A stretch of 64,000 bases of DNA from Streptomyces eurythermus (GCF_014649115.1 NZ_BMSK01000009.1:1-64000); one strand, 5' to 3'. Counted from the stretch's first letter, positions 23,394 through 34,483 are shown. Numbers and translations are program-made. Notes: a model not told the origin generated them from the letters alone.

Positions 23394-26041
23394 GCGGAAC
23401 CTCCGATCAGGGTGAGGAAGGCGTCTTCCAGGCGGCGGTGCGGGCCGATGGAGGTGACCGGCAGCTCCAGCCGCACCAGCTCGGCGACCAGCCGTTCGGC
23501 GGTGCCGCCGGGGGCGAGCCGGACCAGCAGCCCGTCGTCGGTGCGCACGGCGGAGGCGACGCCGGGCAGCGCGGCCACCTTCTCCGCCACCGGCTCCTCC
23601 ACGGGCCGGGCGGTGCCGACCAGCAAGGTGTCGCCGGAGCCGACGATGTCCCGTACCTCTCCGGCCCGCACCAGCCGGCCGCGGTCCATCACGACCAGGT
23701 GGGTGCAGGTCTGCTCGACCTCGGCGAGCAGATGGCTGGAGACGATCACCGTGCGGCCGCCGGCCGCGTAGCGGATCATCACCTCGCGCATCTCGCGGAT
23801 CTGGGGCGGGTCCAGGCCGTTGGTGGGCTCGTCCAGGATGAGCAGGTCGGGCAGGCCGAGCATGGCCTGGGCGATGGCCAGGCGCTGGCGCATGCCCTGG
23901 GAGTAGGTGCGCACCGCGCGGGCCAGGGCGTCGCCGAGCCCGGCGATCTCCAGGGCCTCGTCCAGGTGGGCGTCCTCGGGCGGGCGGCCGGTGGCCCGCC
24001 AGTACAGCTCCAGGTTCTCCCGGCCGGACAGGTGGGGCAGGAAACCGGCGCCCTCCACGAAGGCGCCGACCCGGGAGAGCACCGACGCGCCGGGCCGGAC
24101 GGCGTGGCCGAAGACCCGGATCTCGCCGTCGTCGGGGCGGATCAGGCCCATGAGCATGCGCAGGGTGGTGGTCTTGCCCGCGCCGTTGGGCCCGAGCAGT
24201 CCGAGGACCTGGCCCCTCTCCACCCGGAAGGACAGGTCCCGGACGGCGTACCGGTCCGTGGACTTGGCGTACCGCTTGCTCAGGCCATCGATGACCAGGG
24301 GGACCTCGGCCAGGTCCGGGTCGGGGGCGGGGGCGGCCGTGCGGCGGCGGGCGGTGAGCAGCAGGGCGAGGGCGGCCGCGGCACCGGCCGCGGGCAGCCA
24401 CCACACCCAGGCGGGCAGGGGCGCGGCGGCCGTGGTGACCTCGGGCGCCGTCGGCACGCTCAGGTCCGACTTCAGGGAGACGGTGTAGGTGGCCGGGGCG
24501 GCCGGTGAGGCGTAGCCGAGGTCGGTGGAGGCGAGGACCAGGCGGAGCCGGTGGCCCTTGCGGACCTCGTGGTCGATCGCCGGGAGGGTGACGGTGACGT
24601 CCTTGCCCGCCTTCGCGCCGGTCACCCGGAACGGGGTGACGAGCTGGGCGGGGAGCACCGGGCGGCCGCCGTCGGGGCCGACGTCGTAGACCTTGCCGAA
24701 CAGGACGGCGTCGTCGCGGGTGGAGGTGATGTGCACGGTGGCCGTCGGGGTGCCGGTGATCCGCAGGTCGCCCGTGAGCGGTGCCGAGTCGAACCGGGCG
24801 TACTGGCCGGGGAAGTCCGCGGAGAGGCCGACGCCGAGCGCGGACAGCCGGGCCAGGCCGCCGGAGGCGCCGAGGCCGGGCAGGGCGGAGACGCCGGGCG
24901 GGGTGGCGCCGGCCGGGTTGGCGACGCGCTGGGCGGGGCCGGTGAGGGCGACGGCGCGCGGGTGGTCGCGCAGGCCGGGGTAGCCGTCGGCGCTCGCGCC
25001 GCGCAGCCGGGCCGTGCCGTCGGTGGAGTCGACGCCTCCGGTGCGGGTGATCCGGAAGGCCGGGCCGGTGTCGGCGTCCTTGTCGCCCTTCAGGTACCGG
25101 TCGAACCAGGCGCGCGTGCGTGCCTCGATCCGGGCGGTCTCCATGTCGCCGCCGTCGTGTCCGCCGGCGATCCAGTCGACGGCGACGGGGGCGCCGTTCG
25201 CGCGGATGGTCCGGGCGGCGGCGTCGGCCTGGTCGAGGGGGAACAGGGAGTCCGTCTGCCCCTGTACGAGCAGGGTGGGCACCTTGACGCGGTCGCCGAC
25301 GGCGGACGGCGAGCGTCGCGTGAGCAGCGCGCGGGCGGCCGGGTCGGGGGTGCCGGAGGCGGCGACGCGCTCGTACATCCGGCACAGCTCGGGCTGGAAC
25401 CTGGCGCAGCCGCCGCCGGTGTTGACGAACACGCCGGCCCACAGCTTCTTGAACACGCCGTTGGGGAGCAGGGCGTCGGCGAGGTTCCAGTAGGTGATGG
25501 CCGGGGCGATGGCGTCGATCCGGCGGTCGTGTCCGGCGGCGAGCAGGGCGACCGCGCCGCCGTAGGAGCCGCCGGCCACGCCCACGCGCGGGTCGCCGGG
25601 CCGGTCGAGCCGTACCTCGGGGCGTTTCGCCAGCCAGTCGAGCAGCCGGGAGACGTCGGCGACCTCGGCGTCGGGGTCGTTCAGCCCGATCTTCCCGGTG
25701 GAGCGGCCGAAGCCGCGCGCGGACCAGGTCAGGACCGCGTACCCGGAGCGGGCCAGGTCCTCGGCCTGCCGGCGCATGTCGTCCTTGCTGCCGCCGAAGC
25801 CGTGCGCGAGCAGCACGGCGGGGTGGCGGCCGGTGTCGGCCGGGGTGACGTAGGAGGTGTCCAGGCGCACCCCGTCGACCGCGAGGACTTGCTCGCTGCG
25901 GCGCACGGCACGGGTGTCGTCGGAGGCGACGGCCGCCGTCCACGTCCCGGCGCCGGCGAGCACCAGGGCGGCGGCCACGGCGGCTGCGAGCCGGCGCGGC
26001 CGCCGCCGGGGCGTCCGGGGCGCGCGAGGTCGAAGATCCAT
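23390..26041 (-). CDS. Fusion: extracellular S15/CocE-like hydrolase, membrane segment, ABC transporter ATPase
   Basis: This 883-residue protein joins three modules. Residues 17-38 are an N-terminal signal anchor. Residues about 50-320 are an alpha/beta hydrolase of the X-Pro dipeptidyl-peptidase/CocE class, with Ser159 in GGSYGG, Asp264 in GQTDSLF and His295 in GGHDGG. About 330-530 is the beta-rich C-terminal domain of that class. Residues 544-563 are a second membrane segment. Residues about 582-883 are a cytoplasmic ABC ATPase with Walker A GPNGAGKT (617-624), signature YSQGMRQ (713-719) and Walker B LLILDEPT (733-740). The topology thus places the hydrolase outside and the ATPase inside. 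The following permease gene completes the transporter. A transporter carrying its own peptide- or ester-cleaving enzyme is inferred. The substrate is unknown. Confidence 0.9.
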   Translation of the reverse strand: MDLRPRAPRTPRRRPRRLAAAVAAALVLAGAGTWTAAVASDDTRAVRRSEQVLAVDGVRLDTSYVTPADTGRHPAVLLAHGFGGSKDDMRRQAEDLARSGYAVLTWSARGFGRSTGKIGLNDPDAEVADVSRLLDWLAKRPEVRLDRPGDPRVGVAGGSYGGAVALLAAGHDRRIDAIAPAITYWNLADALLPNGVFKKLWAGVFVNTGGGCARFQPELCRMYERVAASGTPDPAARALLTRRSPSAVGDRVKVPTLLVQGQTDSLFPLDQADAAARTIRANGAPVAVDWIAGGHDGGDMETARIEARTRAWFDRYLKGDKDADTGPAFRITRTGGVDSTDGTARLRGASADGYPGLRDHPRAVALTGPAQRVANPAGATPPGVSALPGLGASGGLARLSALGVGLSADFPGQYARFDSAPLTGDLRITGTPTATVHITSTRDDAVLFGKVYDVGPDGGRPVLPAQLVTPFRVTGAKAGKDVTVTLPAIDHEVRKGHRLRLVLASTDLGYASPAAPATYTVSLKSDLSVPTAPEVTTAAAPLPAWVWWLPAAGAAAALALLLTARRRTAAPAPDPDLAEVPLVIDGLSKRYAKSTDRYAVRDLSFRVERGQVLGLLGPNGAGKTTTLRMLMGLIRPDDGEIRVFGHAVRPGASVLSRVGAFVEGAGFLPHLSGRENLELYWRATGRPPEDAHLDEALEIAGLGDALARAVRTYSQGMRQRLAIAQAMLGLPDLLILDEPTNGLDPPQIREMREVMIRYAAGGRTVIVSSHLLAEVEQTCTHLVVMDRGRLVRAGEVRDIVGSGDTLLVGTARPVEEPVAEKVAALPGVASAVRTDDGLLVRLAPGGTAERLVAELVRLELPVTSIGPHRRLEDAFLTLIGGSA

Positions 26042-26162
26042 GGGTCAACGGTACGGGGCCGCACCGACAAGCGCTGCTGCCGCCGGGGGGAGGGGCGGCC
26101 CCTCCCTGGGGTGTACGGAGGCTTTGCCGCGTACCGCGCCCGCGGTAGGACCGGGGCGCTTC

Positions 26163-27644
26163 TCAGGCCTGCGCTTCGCCGGTGACCGGTGCGGGGGCCG
26201 GGGTCACCGGACCGGCCTGGGCCGGGATGGTCACCGTCCGGTCCGCGGGGTCCGCGATCCGCGCGTCCTCGGGGAGGGACACCAGCCAGCGGGTGTCGCG
26301 GCGGGGCCGCAGGTACAGGGCCCAGTACAGGGTGGCGACGGCGGTGATGCCGCCGGTCCACAGCAGGTAGCTCGCCTCCTGCTGGGTCAGGATGTAGGCG
26401 AGGACGGCGATGAGCAGGACCGGCACCGCGGGCCACAGCGGCATCCGCCAGGCGGGCGTGTGCTTGTGGGAGCCGCGGCGGGCGAGCAGCGCGGCGACCG
26501 CGACCAGCAGGTACATGCCGGTGACCGAGACGCCGGTGACGCCGTAGAGGGTGTCGAGGTTGACGAAGCAGAGCACCGCGCCGGGGACGCCGACGGCGAG
26601 GGTGGCCACCCAGGGGGAGCCGAACCGGCCGAGCCGGGAGAAGACCGTGTTGACCGGGCCGGGCCAGGCCTTGTCGCGGGCGGAGGCGAACAGCACGCGG
26701 GAGTTCTGGATGACCATGACGATGCCCGCGTTGATGATGGCGAGGGCCACGCAGAGGCTGACGAAGGTGCCGACCGCGGAGTTGGACCAGGCGGTGACCA
26801 TGGAGCTGATGTCGCCGCCGGTCAGCTCGGAGAGGTCGGAGGCGCCGAGGGTGATGGCGACGACCGGCACCAGGATGACCACGGTGGAGATGGCGAGGGT
26901 GGCGAGGACCGTGCGGGCGACGTTGCGGCGCGGGTTCTCCAGTTCCTCGGAGAGGTAGACGGCGGTGGAGAAGCCCTGGGTGATGAACAGGGCGATGGCG
27001 AGGCCGGAGACCACCAGCATGGCCGTCACGGTGTCCGCGTGGCCGTGTGCGCCGGCCACCTGCATGGAGACGAGGCTGCCCATCCCGCGGTGGCCGTGCG
27101 AGAAGCCGAGCACGGCGACGACTCCGGCGGCGATGACCTCCAGGACCAGGAAGACGCCGGTGATCCAGGCGTTGGCGCGCAGGTCGAGCAGGCCGGCGAG
27201 GGTGGCGAGCAGCATCACGCCGGCGCCGGTCATGGACGGGTCGAGGTGGACGATCGGGGCGAGGTAGTCCGCCGTGCCCATCGCGATCACCGGCGGAACG
27301 ATCATGACGACCAGCAGGGAGAGCACGAAGACGAGCCAGCCCGCGAGCCGCCCGGCCATCGTGGACACCATGGCGTACTCGCCGCCCGCGCTCGGGATGA
27401 GCGTGCCCAGCTCCGAGTAGCAGAACGCCACGGCGACGCAGAGGAGGGAGCCGATGGCGATGGTCAGGGCGGTGGCGGTGCCGAGGGAGCCGAACAGGTC
27501 GGGCACCACGACGAAGAGCGTGGAGGCGGGCGTGACGCAGGACAGTGTCAGCAGGGTGCCGCCCACGACACCGATGGAGCGCTTCAGCCCGGGGGCGGGG
27601 GCTGTCACGGCGTCGGCCACGGTCTTGTGGTGGGTGTCGGTCAT
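26163..27644 (-). CDS. APC-family amino acid permease
   Basis: This 493-residue transporter has about 12 membrane segments and the APC superfamily opening (LKRSIGVVGGTLLTLSCVTPAST, then YSELGTLIPSAGGEY) and SEELENPRRNVARTVLATL in the middle. The N-terminus contains HHK and the C-terminus is Pro/Ala-rich; both are predicted cytoplasmic. Uptake or exchange of amino acids or polyamines is expected, but specificity is not evident. ATG 27644 is chosen because the family N-terminus starts here; 42 upstream codons are open but unrelated. It is 122 bases upstream of the hydrolase-ABC fusion and reads the same way, so it may or may not be cotranscribed. Confidence 0.85.
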   Translation of the reverse strand: MTDTHHKTVADAVTAPAPGLKRSIGVVGGTLLTLSCVTPASTLFVVVPDLFGSLGTATALTIAIGSLLCVAVAFCYSELGTLIPSAGGEYAMVSTMAGRLAGWLVFVLSLLVVMIVPPVIAMGTADYLAPIVHLDPSMTGAGVMLLATLAGLLDLRANAWITGVFLVLEVIAAGVVAVLGFSHGHRGMGSLVSMQVAGAHGHADTVTAMLVVSGLAIALFITQGFSTAVYLSEELENPRRNVARTVLATLAISTVVILVPVVAITLGASDLSELTGGDISSMVTAWSNSAVGTFVSLCVALAIINAGIVMVIQNSRVLFASARDKAWPGPVNTVFSRLGRFGSPWVATLAVGVPGAVLCFVNLDTLYGVTGVSVTGMYLLVAVAALLARRGSHKHTPAWRMPLWPAVPVLLIAVLAYILTQQEASYLLWTGGITAVATLYWALYLRPRRDTRWLVSLPEDARIADPADRTVTIPAQAGPVTPAPAPVTGEAQA

Positions 27645-28068
27645 GGAGCGGTTCCGATCGACTGGTGCGAGTGTGGGTGGGCTCGGGAGCGCTATCGCCT
27701 CCGGCGGATCGTCGAATGTTCGGTCTCGTCCGCTCCCGGCGCTGCATAGAACCCTGACGAAAACCCCCACGTCAATGGGCGTTTACCTTCGGAATCCGCA
27801 GCTCCGCTTTTCCGTGGGCGGCATCGCTTTCCCAGGCCGTTACGCCCTACAGGTGCATCCATCAAGCCCGAACCGGTTGTGACCTTGCTTTCAAAGGCGT
27901 CATCGCGGCAACCCCTTCATCGCCCGTTTCGTCCGCACTGCACGGGAACCGCAGCGAACGTTTCAAAAAAATGTCAGGCGTCCGCTATCCGGACGGGCCC
28001 GCCGGAGGGTCCGCGGACACACCGGTGCCCCGCCCGCCGCCGCGCGGAGGACGGGGCACCGGTCCGGC
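27645..28068. other. Intergenic region, 424 bp
   Basis: Both flanking genes read leftwards, so it holds the permease promoter and the terminator of the inositol operon (28021-28063). Around 27760-27975 the sequence is less G+C-rich, with an A-run (27965-27971). No further gene or RNA is evident. Confidence 0.5.
28021..28063 (-). terminator. Terminator of the inositol operon
   Basis: ACCGGTGCCCCG (28021-28032) and CGGGGCACCGGT (28052-28063) form a perfect 12-bp stem starting 5 bases after the mmsA stop. Confidence 0.8.
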
Positions 28069-29571
<1,503 letters not shown>

Positions 29572-29587
29572 GTCCGGGGACTCCTTC

Positions 29588-31468
29588 TCACAGATGGCGG
29601 CGTCGGGTGGAGACGTGCCGTTCGTACAGCTCGCGTGCCTTGACCGCGGACGGGCGGGTCGCGGTCGCGGCCACGGGAACATCCCACCAGGCCTGGGCGG
29701 GCGGCGCGCCCGACACAGTGTCGGACGTTTCGGTCTCCACGTAGACACATGTGGGGACGTCGGCGGCGCGCGCCTCGCCGAGCGCCGCCCGCAGCTCCCC
29801 CACGTTCCCCGCCCGCAGCACCCGCATGCCCAGGCTGGCCGCGTTGGCCGCGAGGTCCACGGGCAGCGGGGCGCCGGTGTAGGTGCCGTCCGCGGCCGGG
29901 TAGCGGTAGGCGGTGCCGAACCGCTCGGCGCCCACCGCCTCGGACAGCCCGCCGATGGAGGCGTAGCCGTGGTTCTGCAGCAGGACGAGCTTGATCGCCA
30001 CGCCTTCCTGCACGGCCGTGACGATCTCCGCCGGCAGCATCAGATACGTGCCGTCGCCGACCAGCGCCCACACGCTGCGTTCCGGCGCGGCGAGCTTCAC
30101 CCCGAGCGCGGCCGGGATCTCGTAGCCCATGCAGGAGTAGCCGTACTCCAGGTGGTACTGGTCCGCCGACCGTGCCCGCCAGAGTCTGTGCAGGTCGCCG
30201 GGGAGCGAGCCGGCCGCGTTGACGATGATGTCCGACTCGTCCGCCAGGGCGTCCAGCGCGCCGAGGACCTGCGGCTGGGTGGGACGGGCGGCGGGGTCGG
30301 GGGCGGCGAAGCAGGCGTCGACGGTCCGCTCCCAGCGCCCCTTGGCCTCGGTGTACTCGGCGACGTACTCCCCCGCCACCCGGTGGCCGTGCATGCCGAG
30401 CGCCTCGGTCAGTTCGCCCAGGGCGCTGCGGGCGTCCGCGACCAGCGGGAGCCCGGCGAGCTTGTGGCCGTCGAAGGGGGCGATGTTGAGGTTGAGGAAG
30501 CGGACGGCGGGGTTCTCGAAGAGGGTGCCGGAGGCGGTGGTGAAGTCGGTGTAGCGGGTGCCGACACCGATCACCAGGTCGGCGGTGCGGGCCAGGGCGT
30601 CGGCGGTCGCGGTGCCGGTGTGCCCGATCCCGCCGACGTCCTGCGGGTGGTCGTGGCGCAGCGATCCCTTGCCGGCCTGGGTGGAGGCGACCGGGATGCC
30701 GGTGGCCGCGGCGAACTCGGCGAGGGCGGTCTCGGCGCGGCTGTGGTGGACGCCGCCGCCGGCGATGATCAGCGGCCGGCGTGCCGCGCGGACCGCCCGG
30801 ACCGCCTCGGTCAGCTCGGCCGCGTCCGCGCCGGGCCGCCGTACGGTCCACACCCGCTCGGCGAAGAACCGCTCCGGCCAGTCGTAGGCTTCCGCCTGCA
30901 CGTCCTGGGGCAGGGCGAGGGTGACCGCGCCGGTGTCCACCGGGTCGGTGAGCACCCGCATCGCCTGGAGGGCCGACGGGATCAGGGCCTCGGGGCGGGT
31001 GATCCGGTCGAAGTACCTCGACACCGGGCGCAGGGTGTCGTTGACCGAGACATCGCCCGCGTACGGCACCTCCAGCTGTTGCAGGACCGGGTCGGCGGGG
31101 CGGGCGGCGAAGACGTCGCCGGGCAGCAGCAGCACCGGCAGGTGGTTGACGGTGGCGAGGGCGGCGCCGGTGACGAGGTTGGTCGCGCCGGGGCCGATGG
31201 AGGTGGTCACCGCGTGGGCGGACAGCCGGCCCGACTGGCGGGCGTAGCCGACGGCCGCGTGCACCATCGCCTGCTCGTTGCGGCCCTGGTGGTACGGCAT
31301 GAGGTCCGCGTACTCGACCAGCGCCTGGCCGATCCCGGCGACGTTGCCGTGCCCGAAGATGCCCCACATGGCGCCGATCAGCCGCTGCCGGGTGCCGTCC
31401 CGCTCGGTGTACTGGGCGGCCAGGAAGCGGACCAGCGCCTGGGCGACGGTGAGCCGGATCGTCGTCAT
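29588..31468 (-). CDS. iolD: 3D-(3,5/4)-trihydroxycyclohexane-1,2-dione acylhydrolase
   Basis: This 626-residue thiamine-diphosphate enzyme of myo-inositol catabolism opens the cyclohexane ring to give 5-deoxyglucuronate. The N-terminal Pyr domain has MWGIFGHGNVAGIGQALVEY. The middle domain has TADLVIGVGTRYTDF. The C-terminal PP domain has the ThDP motif GDG at about residue 471 running to NHG at about 498 (VGDGTYLMLPAEI, LLQNHGYASIGG). The IolD-specific HGNVAGIG and EYGYSCMGYEIP blocks separate it from acetolactate synthase. Its ATG overlaps the iolB stop (ATGA). Position in the operon is iolC-aldolase-iolB-iolD-mmsA. Confidence 0.93.
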   Translation of the reverse strand: MTTIRLTVAQALVRFLAAQYTERDGTRQRLIGAMWGIFGHGNVAGIGQALVEYADLMPYHQGRNEQAMVHAAVGYARQSGRLSAHAVTTSIGPGATNLVTGAALATVNHLPVLLLPGDVFAARPADPVLQQLEVPYAGDVSVNDTLRPVSRYFDRITRPEALIPSALQAMRVLTDPVDTGAVTLALPQDVQAEAYDWPERFFAERVWTVRRPGADAAELTEAVRAVRAARRPLIIAGGGVHHSRAETALAEFAAATGIPVASTQAGKGSLRHDHPQDVGGIGHTGTATADALARTADLVIGVGTRYTDFTTASGTLFENPAVRFLNLNIAPFDGHKLAGLPLVADARSALGELTEALGMHGHRVAGEYVAEYTEAKGRWERTVDACFAAPDPAARPTQPQVLGALDALADESDIIVNAAGSLPGDLHRLWRARSADQYHLEYGYSCMGYEIPAALGVKLAAPERSVWALVGDGTYLMLPAEIVTAVQEGVAIKLVLLQNHGYASIGGLSEAVGAERFGTAYRYPAADGTYTGAPLPVDLAANAASLGMRVLRAGNVGELRAALGEARAADVPTCVYVETETSDTVSGAPPAQAWWDVPVAATATRPSAVKARELYERHVSTRRRHL

Positions 31469-32283
31469 CGGTACCCCCCGGTGGTGTGGTCGGGATGGAA
31501 GCGGATGAGCCACTCCCGGCCGTCCCCCGGGCCCGCCATGACGTTCAGGTAGTACATGTCGTGCCCGGGCTGGGCGATGGACGGGCCGTGCCAGCCGTCG
31601 GGGACGAGGACGGCGTCGCCGGAGCGGACCTCGGCGAGCACGTCGGCACCGCCCTCGCGGGAGGGGGACACCCGCTGGTAGCCCAGGCCGCCGGGGCCGT
31701 CGATCTCGAAGTAGTAGATCTCCTCCAGCTCCGACTCCTCGCCCGGCCGGTGCTCGTCGTGCTTGTGCGGCGGGTACGAGGACCAGTTGCCGCCGGGGGT
31801 GATCACCTCCACGGCGATCAGCCGGTCGCACGGGAAGGCGTCGGCGGCGGCGAAGTTGCGCACCCGGCGGGCGCAGGTGCCGCTGCCGCGCTCCTCGACG
31901 GGGACCTCCGGCGCGGGGCCGTAGCGGGCGGGGAGTCGTCGCTCGCACTTCGCTCCTGCCAGGGCGAAGCGGCCTCCCGCGCCGGAGGCGATCTGGACCC
32001 GGGCGTCCCGGGGGGCGTACGCGAAGTCGGTGACGTCCGCGAACACGCTGTCCCGGCCCAGGAGTTGGAACTCGTCCTGCTCCGTTTGTACGGTACATCC
32101 GCCTTGCAGCGGAAGCACGATCCACTCGCTGTCGCCGGTGGCGAAGGCATGGCTGCCGCCGGGCGCCAGCTCCACGACCCGCAGACCGCTGTACGTCCAG
32201 CCGGCCGTCCGGGGGCCGATGTCGAGGGCGTAGCGGTCGTTCGCGGTGGCGCCCCTGGGCAGATGCAGACCGGTGCTTCTCAT
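31465..32283 (-). CDS. iolB: 5-deoxyglucuronate isomerase
   Basis: This 272-residue bicupin enzyme converts 5-deoxyglucuronate to 5-dehydro-2-deoxygluconate. The metal site is visible: His173 and His175 (YPPHKHDEH), Glu188/Glu189 (ELEEIYYFE), and His232 in DGWHGPS, as expected of IolB. The N-terminal cupin has GGSHAFATGDSEWIVLPLQGG. ATG 32283 starts 7 bases beyond the aldolase stop, and the stop overlaps the iolD ATG. Length is typical (about 270). Confidence 0.93.
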   Translation of the reverse strand: MRSTGLHLPRGATANDRYALDIGPRTAGWTYSGLRVVELAPGGSHAFATGDSEWIVLPLQGGCTVQTEQDEFQLLGRDSVFADVTDFAYAPRDARVQIASGAGGRFALAGAKCERRLPARYGPAPEVPVEERGSGTCARRVRNFAAADAFPCDRLIAVEVITPGGNWSSYPPHKHDEHRPGEESELEEIYYFEIDGPGGLGYQRVSPSREGGADVLAEVRSGDAVLVPDGWHGPSIAQPGHDMYYLNVMAGPGDGREWLIRFHPDHTTGGYR

Positions 32284-32290
32284 GCGCCCC

Positions 32291-33256
32291 TCACAGCAGT
32301 CCCACGGCGGTGTCCACGGCGGCGGCCACATCGCCGTCCGCCGGGTACAGCAGCGAGCGGCCCGCCACCAGGCCGCGCACGGTGGGCAGGCGCAGCGCGT
32401 CCCGCCACTTGCCGTAGGCGGCGGCCCGCTCCGCCGGGGAGTCGCCGATGTCCCCGCCGAGCAGGACGGCGGGCAGCGTGGACGTCCGCATGACCCGGGC
32501 CATGTCGTCGGGGTGCTCGGTGACCGGCACCTTCAGCCAGGTGTAGGCGGAGGAGCCGCCGAGGCCGGAGGCGATGGCGACGGCCCGGGTGACCGCCTCG
32601 GCGGAGAGGTCGTTCACCAGCTCGCCGCCGGGGCCGCGGCGGCTGATGAACGGCTCCACGAACACCGGCAGCCGGCGGGCCGCCATGGCGTCGATGACGC
32701 GGGCCGCGGACTCCAGGGTGGCCAGGGAGCCCGGGTCGGCGTAGTCGACGCGCAGCAGCAGCTTGCCCGCGTCGAAGCCGAGCCGCTCGATGTCCTCGGG
32801 GCGGTGGCCGGTGAACCGGTCGTCCAGCTCGAAGCTGGCGCCGTGCAGCCCGCCGCGGTTCATGGAGCCCAGGACGACCTTGTGCTCCAGGGCGCCGAGC
32901 AGCAGCAGGTCGTCCAGGATGTCGGCGGTGGCCAGCACCCCGTCGACACCGGGCCGGGACAGCGCGAGGCACAGCCGGTCCAGCAGGTCGGCCCGGTCGG
33001 CCATGGCGAGCCGCCGGTCGCCGACGTCGAGGGAGCCGCGGGCCGGGTGGTCGGCGGCGACGATCATCAGCCGCTCGCGGTCGTCCAGCAGGGGGCGGCG
33101 GGCCCGGCGCGCGGCGGCCTCGGCGATGGCCTCGGGGTGCCGGGCACGGATACGGACCAGCTCGGCCACGTCGACCCGGGGACGGGGGGCGTCCGCCGGC
33201 GGCCCCGCGCCCGCGCCGCCGCCGGTGTGCGCGCCCGTGACCCGGCCCGCTCTCAC
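32291..33256 (-). CDS. Cgl0159-family TIM-barrel aldolase of inositol clusters
   Basis: This 321-residue protein matches, by context and fold pattern, the Cgl0159 (beta/alpha)8 family found in actinobacterial inositol operons. That family is annotated variously as deoxyribose-phosphate aldolase-like or IolJ-like. Visible features: LMIVAADHPARG, GVLATADILDDLLLLG, KLLLRVDYADPGSLATLES (a Lys and an Asp in barrel strands), PVFVEPFIS, YTWLKVPVT (possible Schiff-base Lys) and VLLGGDIGDSP. It probably splits 6-phospho-5-dehydro-2-deoxygluconate into dihydroxyacetone phosphate and malonate semialdehyde. The GTG at 33256 overlaps the iolC stop (GTGA), which decides the start. The reaction is inferred from the operon. 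Confidence 0.75.
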   Translation of the reverse strand: MRAGRVTGAHTGGGAGAGPPADAPRPRVDVAELVRIRARHPEAIAEAAARRARRPLLDDRERLMIVAADHPARGSLDVGDRRLAMADRADLLDRLCLALSRPGVDGVLATADILDDLLLLGALEHKVVLGSMNRGGLHGASFELDDRFTGHRPEDIERLGFDAGKLLLRVDYADPGSLATLESAARVIDAMAARRLPVFVEPFISRRGPGGELVNDLSAEAVTRAVAIASGLGGSSAYTWLKVPVTEHPDDMARVMRTSTLPAVLLGGDIGDSPAERAAAYGKWRDALRLPTVRGLVAGRSLLYPADGDVAAAVDTAVGLL

Positions 33257-34203
33257 CGCACCGCTCCGGCGTCGAGCGCGGCGGCCACCTCGGCGGGGGT
33301 CGGCATCGCGGAGGAGCACTCCAGGCGGGAGGCGACGATGGCACCGGCCGCGTTGGCGTGCCGCATCACCGTCTCCAGGTCGTGCCCGGCCAGCAGGCCG
33401 TGACAGAGCGAGCCGCCGAAGGCGTCGCCGGCGCCGAGCCCGTTCAGGACGGTGACGGGCAGCGGCGGGACCTCGGCGGTCTCGCCCGTACGGCTGACGG
33501 CGAGGACGCCCTTGGGTCCCTGTTTGACGACGGCCAGCTCGGCCCCGGCGGCCAGCAGGGCGCGGGCGGCGGCGTGCGGCTCGCGTGTCCCGGTGGCGAC
33601 CTCCACCTCGTCCAGGTTGCCGACGGCGACGGTGGCGTGGCGCAGGGCCTCGGCATAGAAGGGGCGGGCGGTGTCGGGGTCCGCCCAGAACACGGGGCGC
33701 CAGTCCAGGTCGAAGACGGTGATGCCGGCCCTGGCCCGGTGGGCGAGCGCCGCGAGGGTGGCGGTACGGCTCGGCTCCTCGCTCAGTCCGGTGCCGGTGA
33801 CCCAGAGGATCCGGGCCGCCGCGATGGCGTCCAGGTCCAGTTCACGGGGGTGGATCTCCAGGTCGGGGGCCTTGGGCCGGCGGTAGAAGTACAGCGGGAA
33901 GTCGTCCGGCGGGAAGATCTCGCAGAAGGTGACGGGGGTGGGCAGGCCGGGGACGGGGGTGACCCAGCGGTCGTCGACGCCGAAGTCGCGCAGGGCCTCG
34001 TGGAGGTAGGTGCCGAACGGGTCGTCGCCGGTGCGGGTGATCACGGCGGTGCGGCGGCCGAGCCGGGCCGCGGCGACCGCGACGTTGGCCGCGGAGCCGC
34101 CGAGGAACTTGCCGAAGGACGAGACCTGGGCGAGCGGGACGCCGGTCTGGAGCGGGTAGAGGTCCACCCCGATCCGCCCCATGGTGATCAGGTCGTAGGC
34201 CAT
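33253..34203 (-). CDS. iolC: 5-dehydro-2-deoxygluconokinase
   Basis: This 316-residue PfkB-family sugar kinase phosphorylates 5-dehydro-2-deoxygluconate at C6. The first signature is GGSAANVAVAAARLG and the second is NGLGAGDAFGG, with catalytic Asp260. The YFYRRPKAPDLEI block and the DLDWRPVFWAD block are IolC-like. It is the first gene of the operon and its stop overlaps the next start. No iolE (dehydratase) or iolG (dehydrogenase) is seen beside it, so those steps must be encoded elsewhere. Confidence 0.9.
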   Translation of the reverse strand: MAYDLITMGRIGVDLYPLQTGVPLAQVSSFGKFLGGSAANVAVAAARLGRRTAVITRTGDDPFGTYLHEALRDFGVDDRWVTPVPGLPTPVTFCEIFPPDDFPLYFYRRPKAPDLEIHPRELDLDAIAAARILWVTGTGLSEEPSRTATLAALAHRARAGITVFDLDWRPVFWADPDTARPFYAEALRHATVAVGNLDEVEVATGTREPHAAARALLAAGAELAVVKQGPKGVLAVSRTGETAEVPPLPVTVLNGLGAGDAFGGSLCHGLLAGHDLETVMRHANAAGAIVASRLECSSAMPTPAEVAAALDAGAVR

Positions 34204-34483
34204 CGGCTTCCCTTCGTCATGGCTCTTCCGGCTTTCTAGCCCGCGTACGGAACCGTGTCAACGTTTTGTCCGGACATACGGACCTCCCACTCCGGTACGC
34301 GGACCACCCGCCTTTCGCATGGATGCCCTTTGTGACGGGTTCGTCACAAACACCTCCCTCCTGTCACAGATGTCACGCCTGTATGGGTTCTCGGTCACAA
34401 ACCGTCGACAGGACGCCCCGGCGGTCACTCACCGTCGTCGTCCCGCACAGGCTGGGTGATCGACCCACAGGGAGGTGCGACTC
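34204..34483. promoter_or_regulatory. Divergent promoter region of iolC with a small palindrome
   Basis: The 280-bp gap between iolC and the small HTH gene contains TGTCCGGACA (34267-34276), a perfect 10-bp palindrome 64 bases from the iolC start. It also contains several TGTCAC/GTGAC and CACAAAC blocks (34330-34400). These are candidate regulator sites; no regulator of the iol operon is identified in the window. Confidence 0.4.

Noticed and set aside
24551..26185. Long plus-strand open frame opposite the hydrolase-ABC fusion
   Set aside because: It is antisense to a gene with an intact catalytic triad and Walker motifs. The translation is low-complexity Gly/Ala/Val/Arg with no ribosome site.
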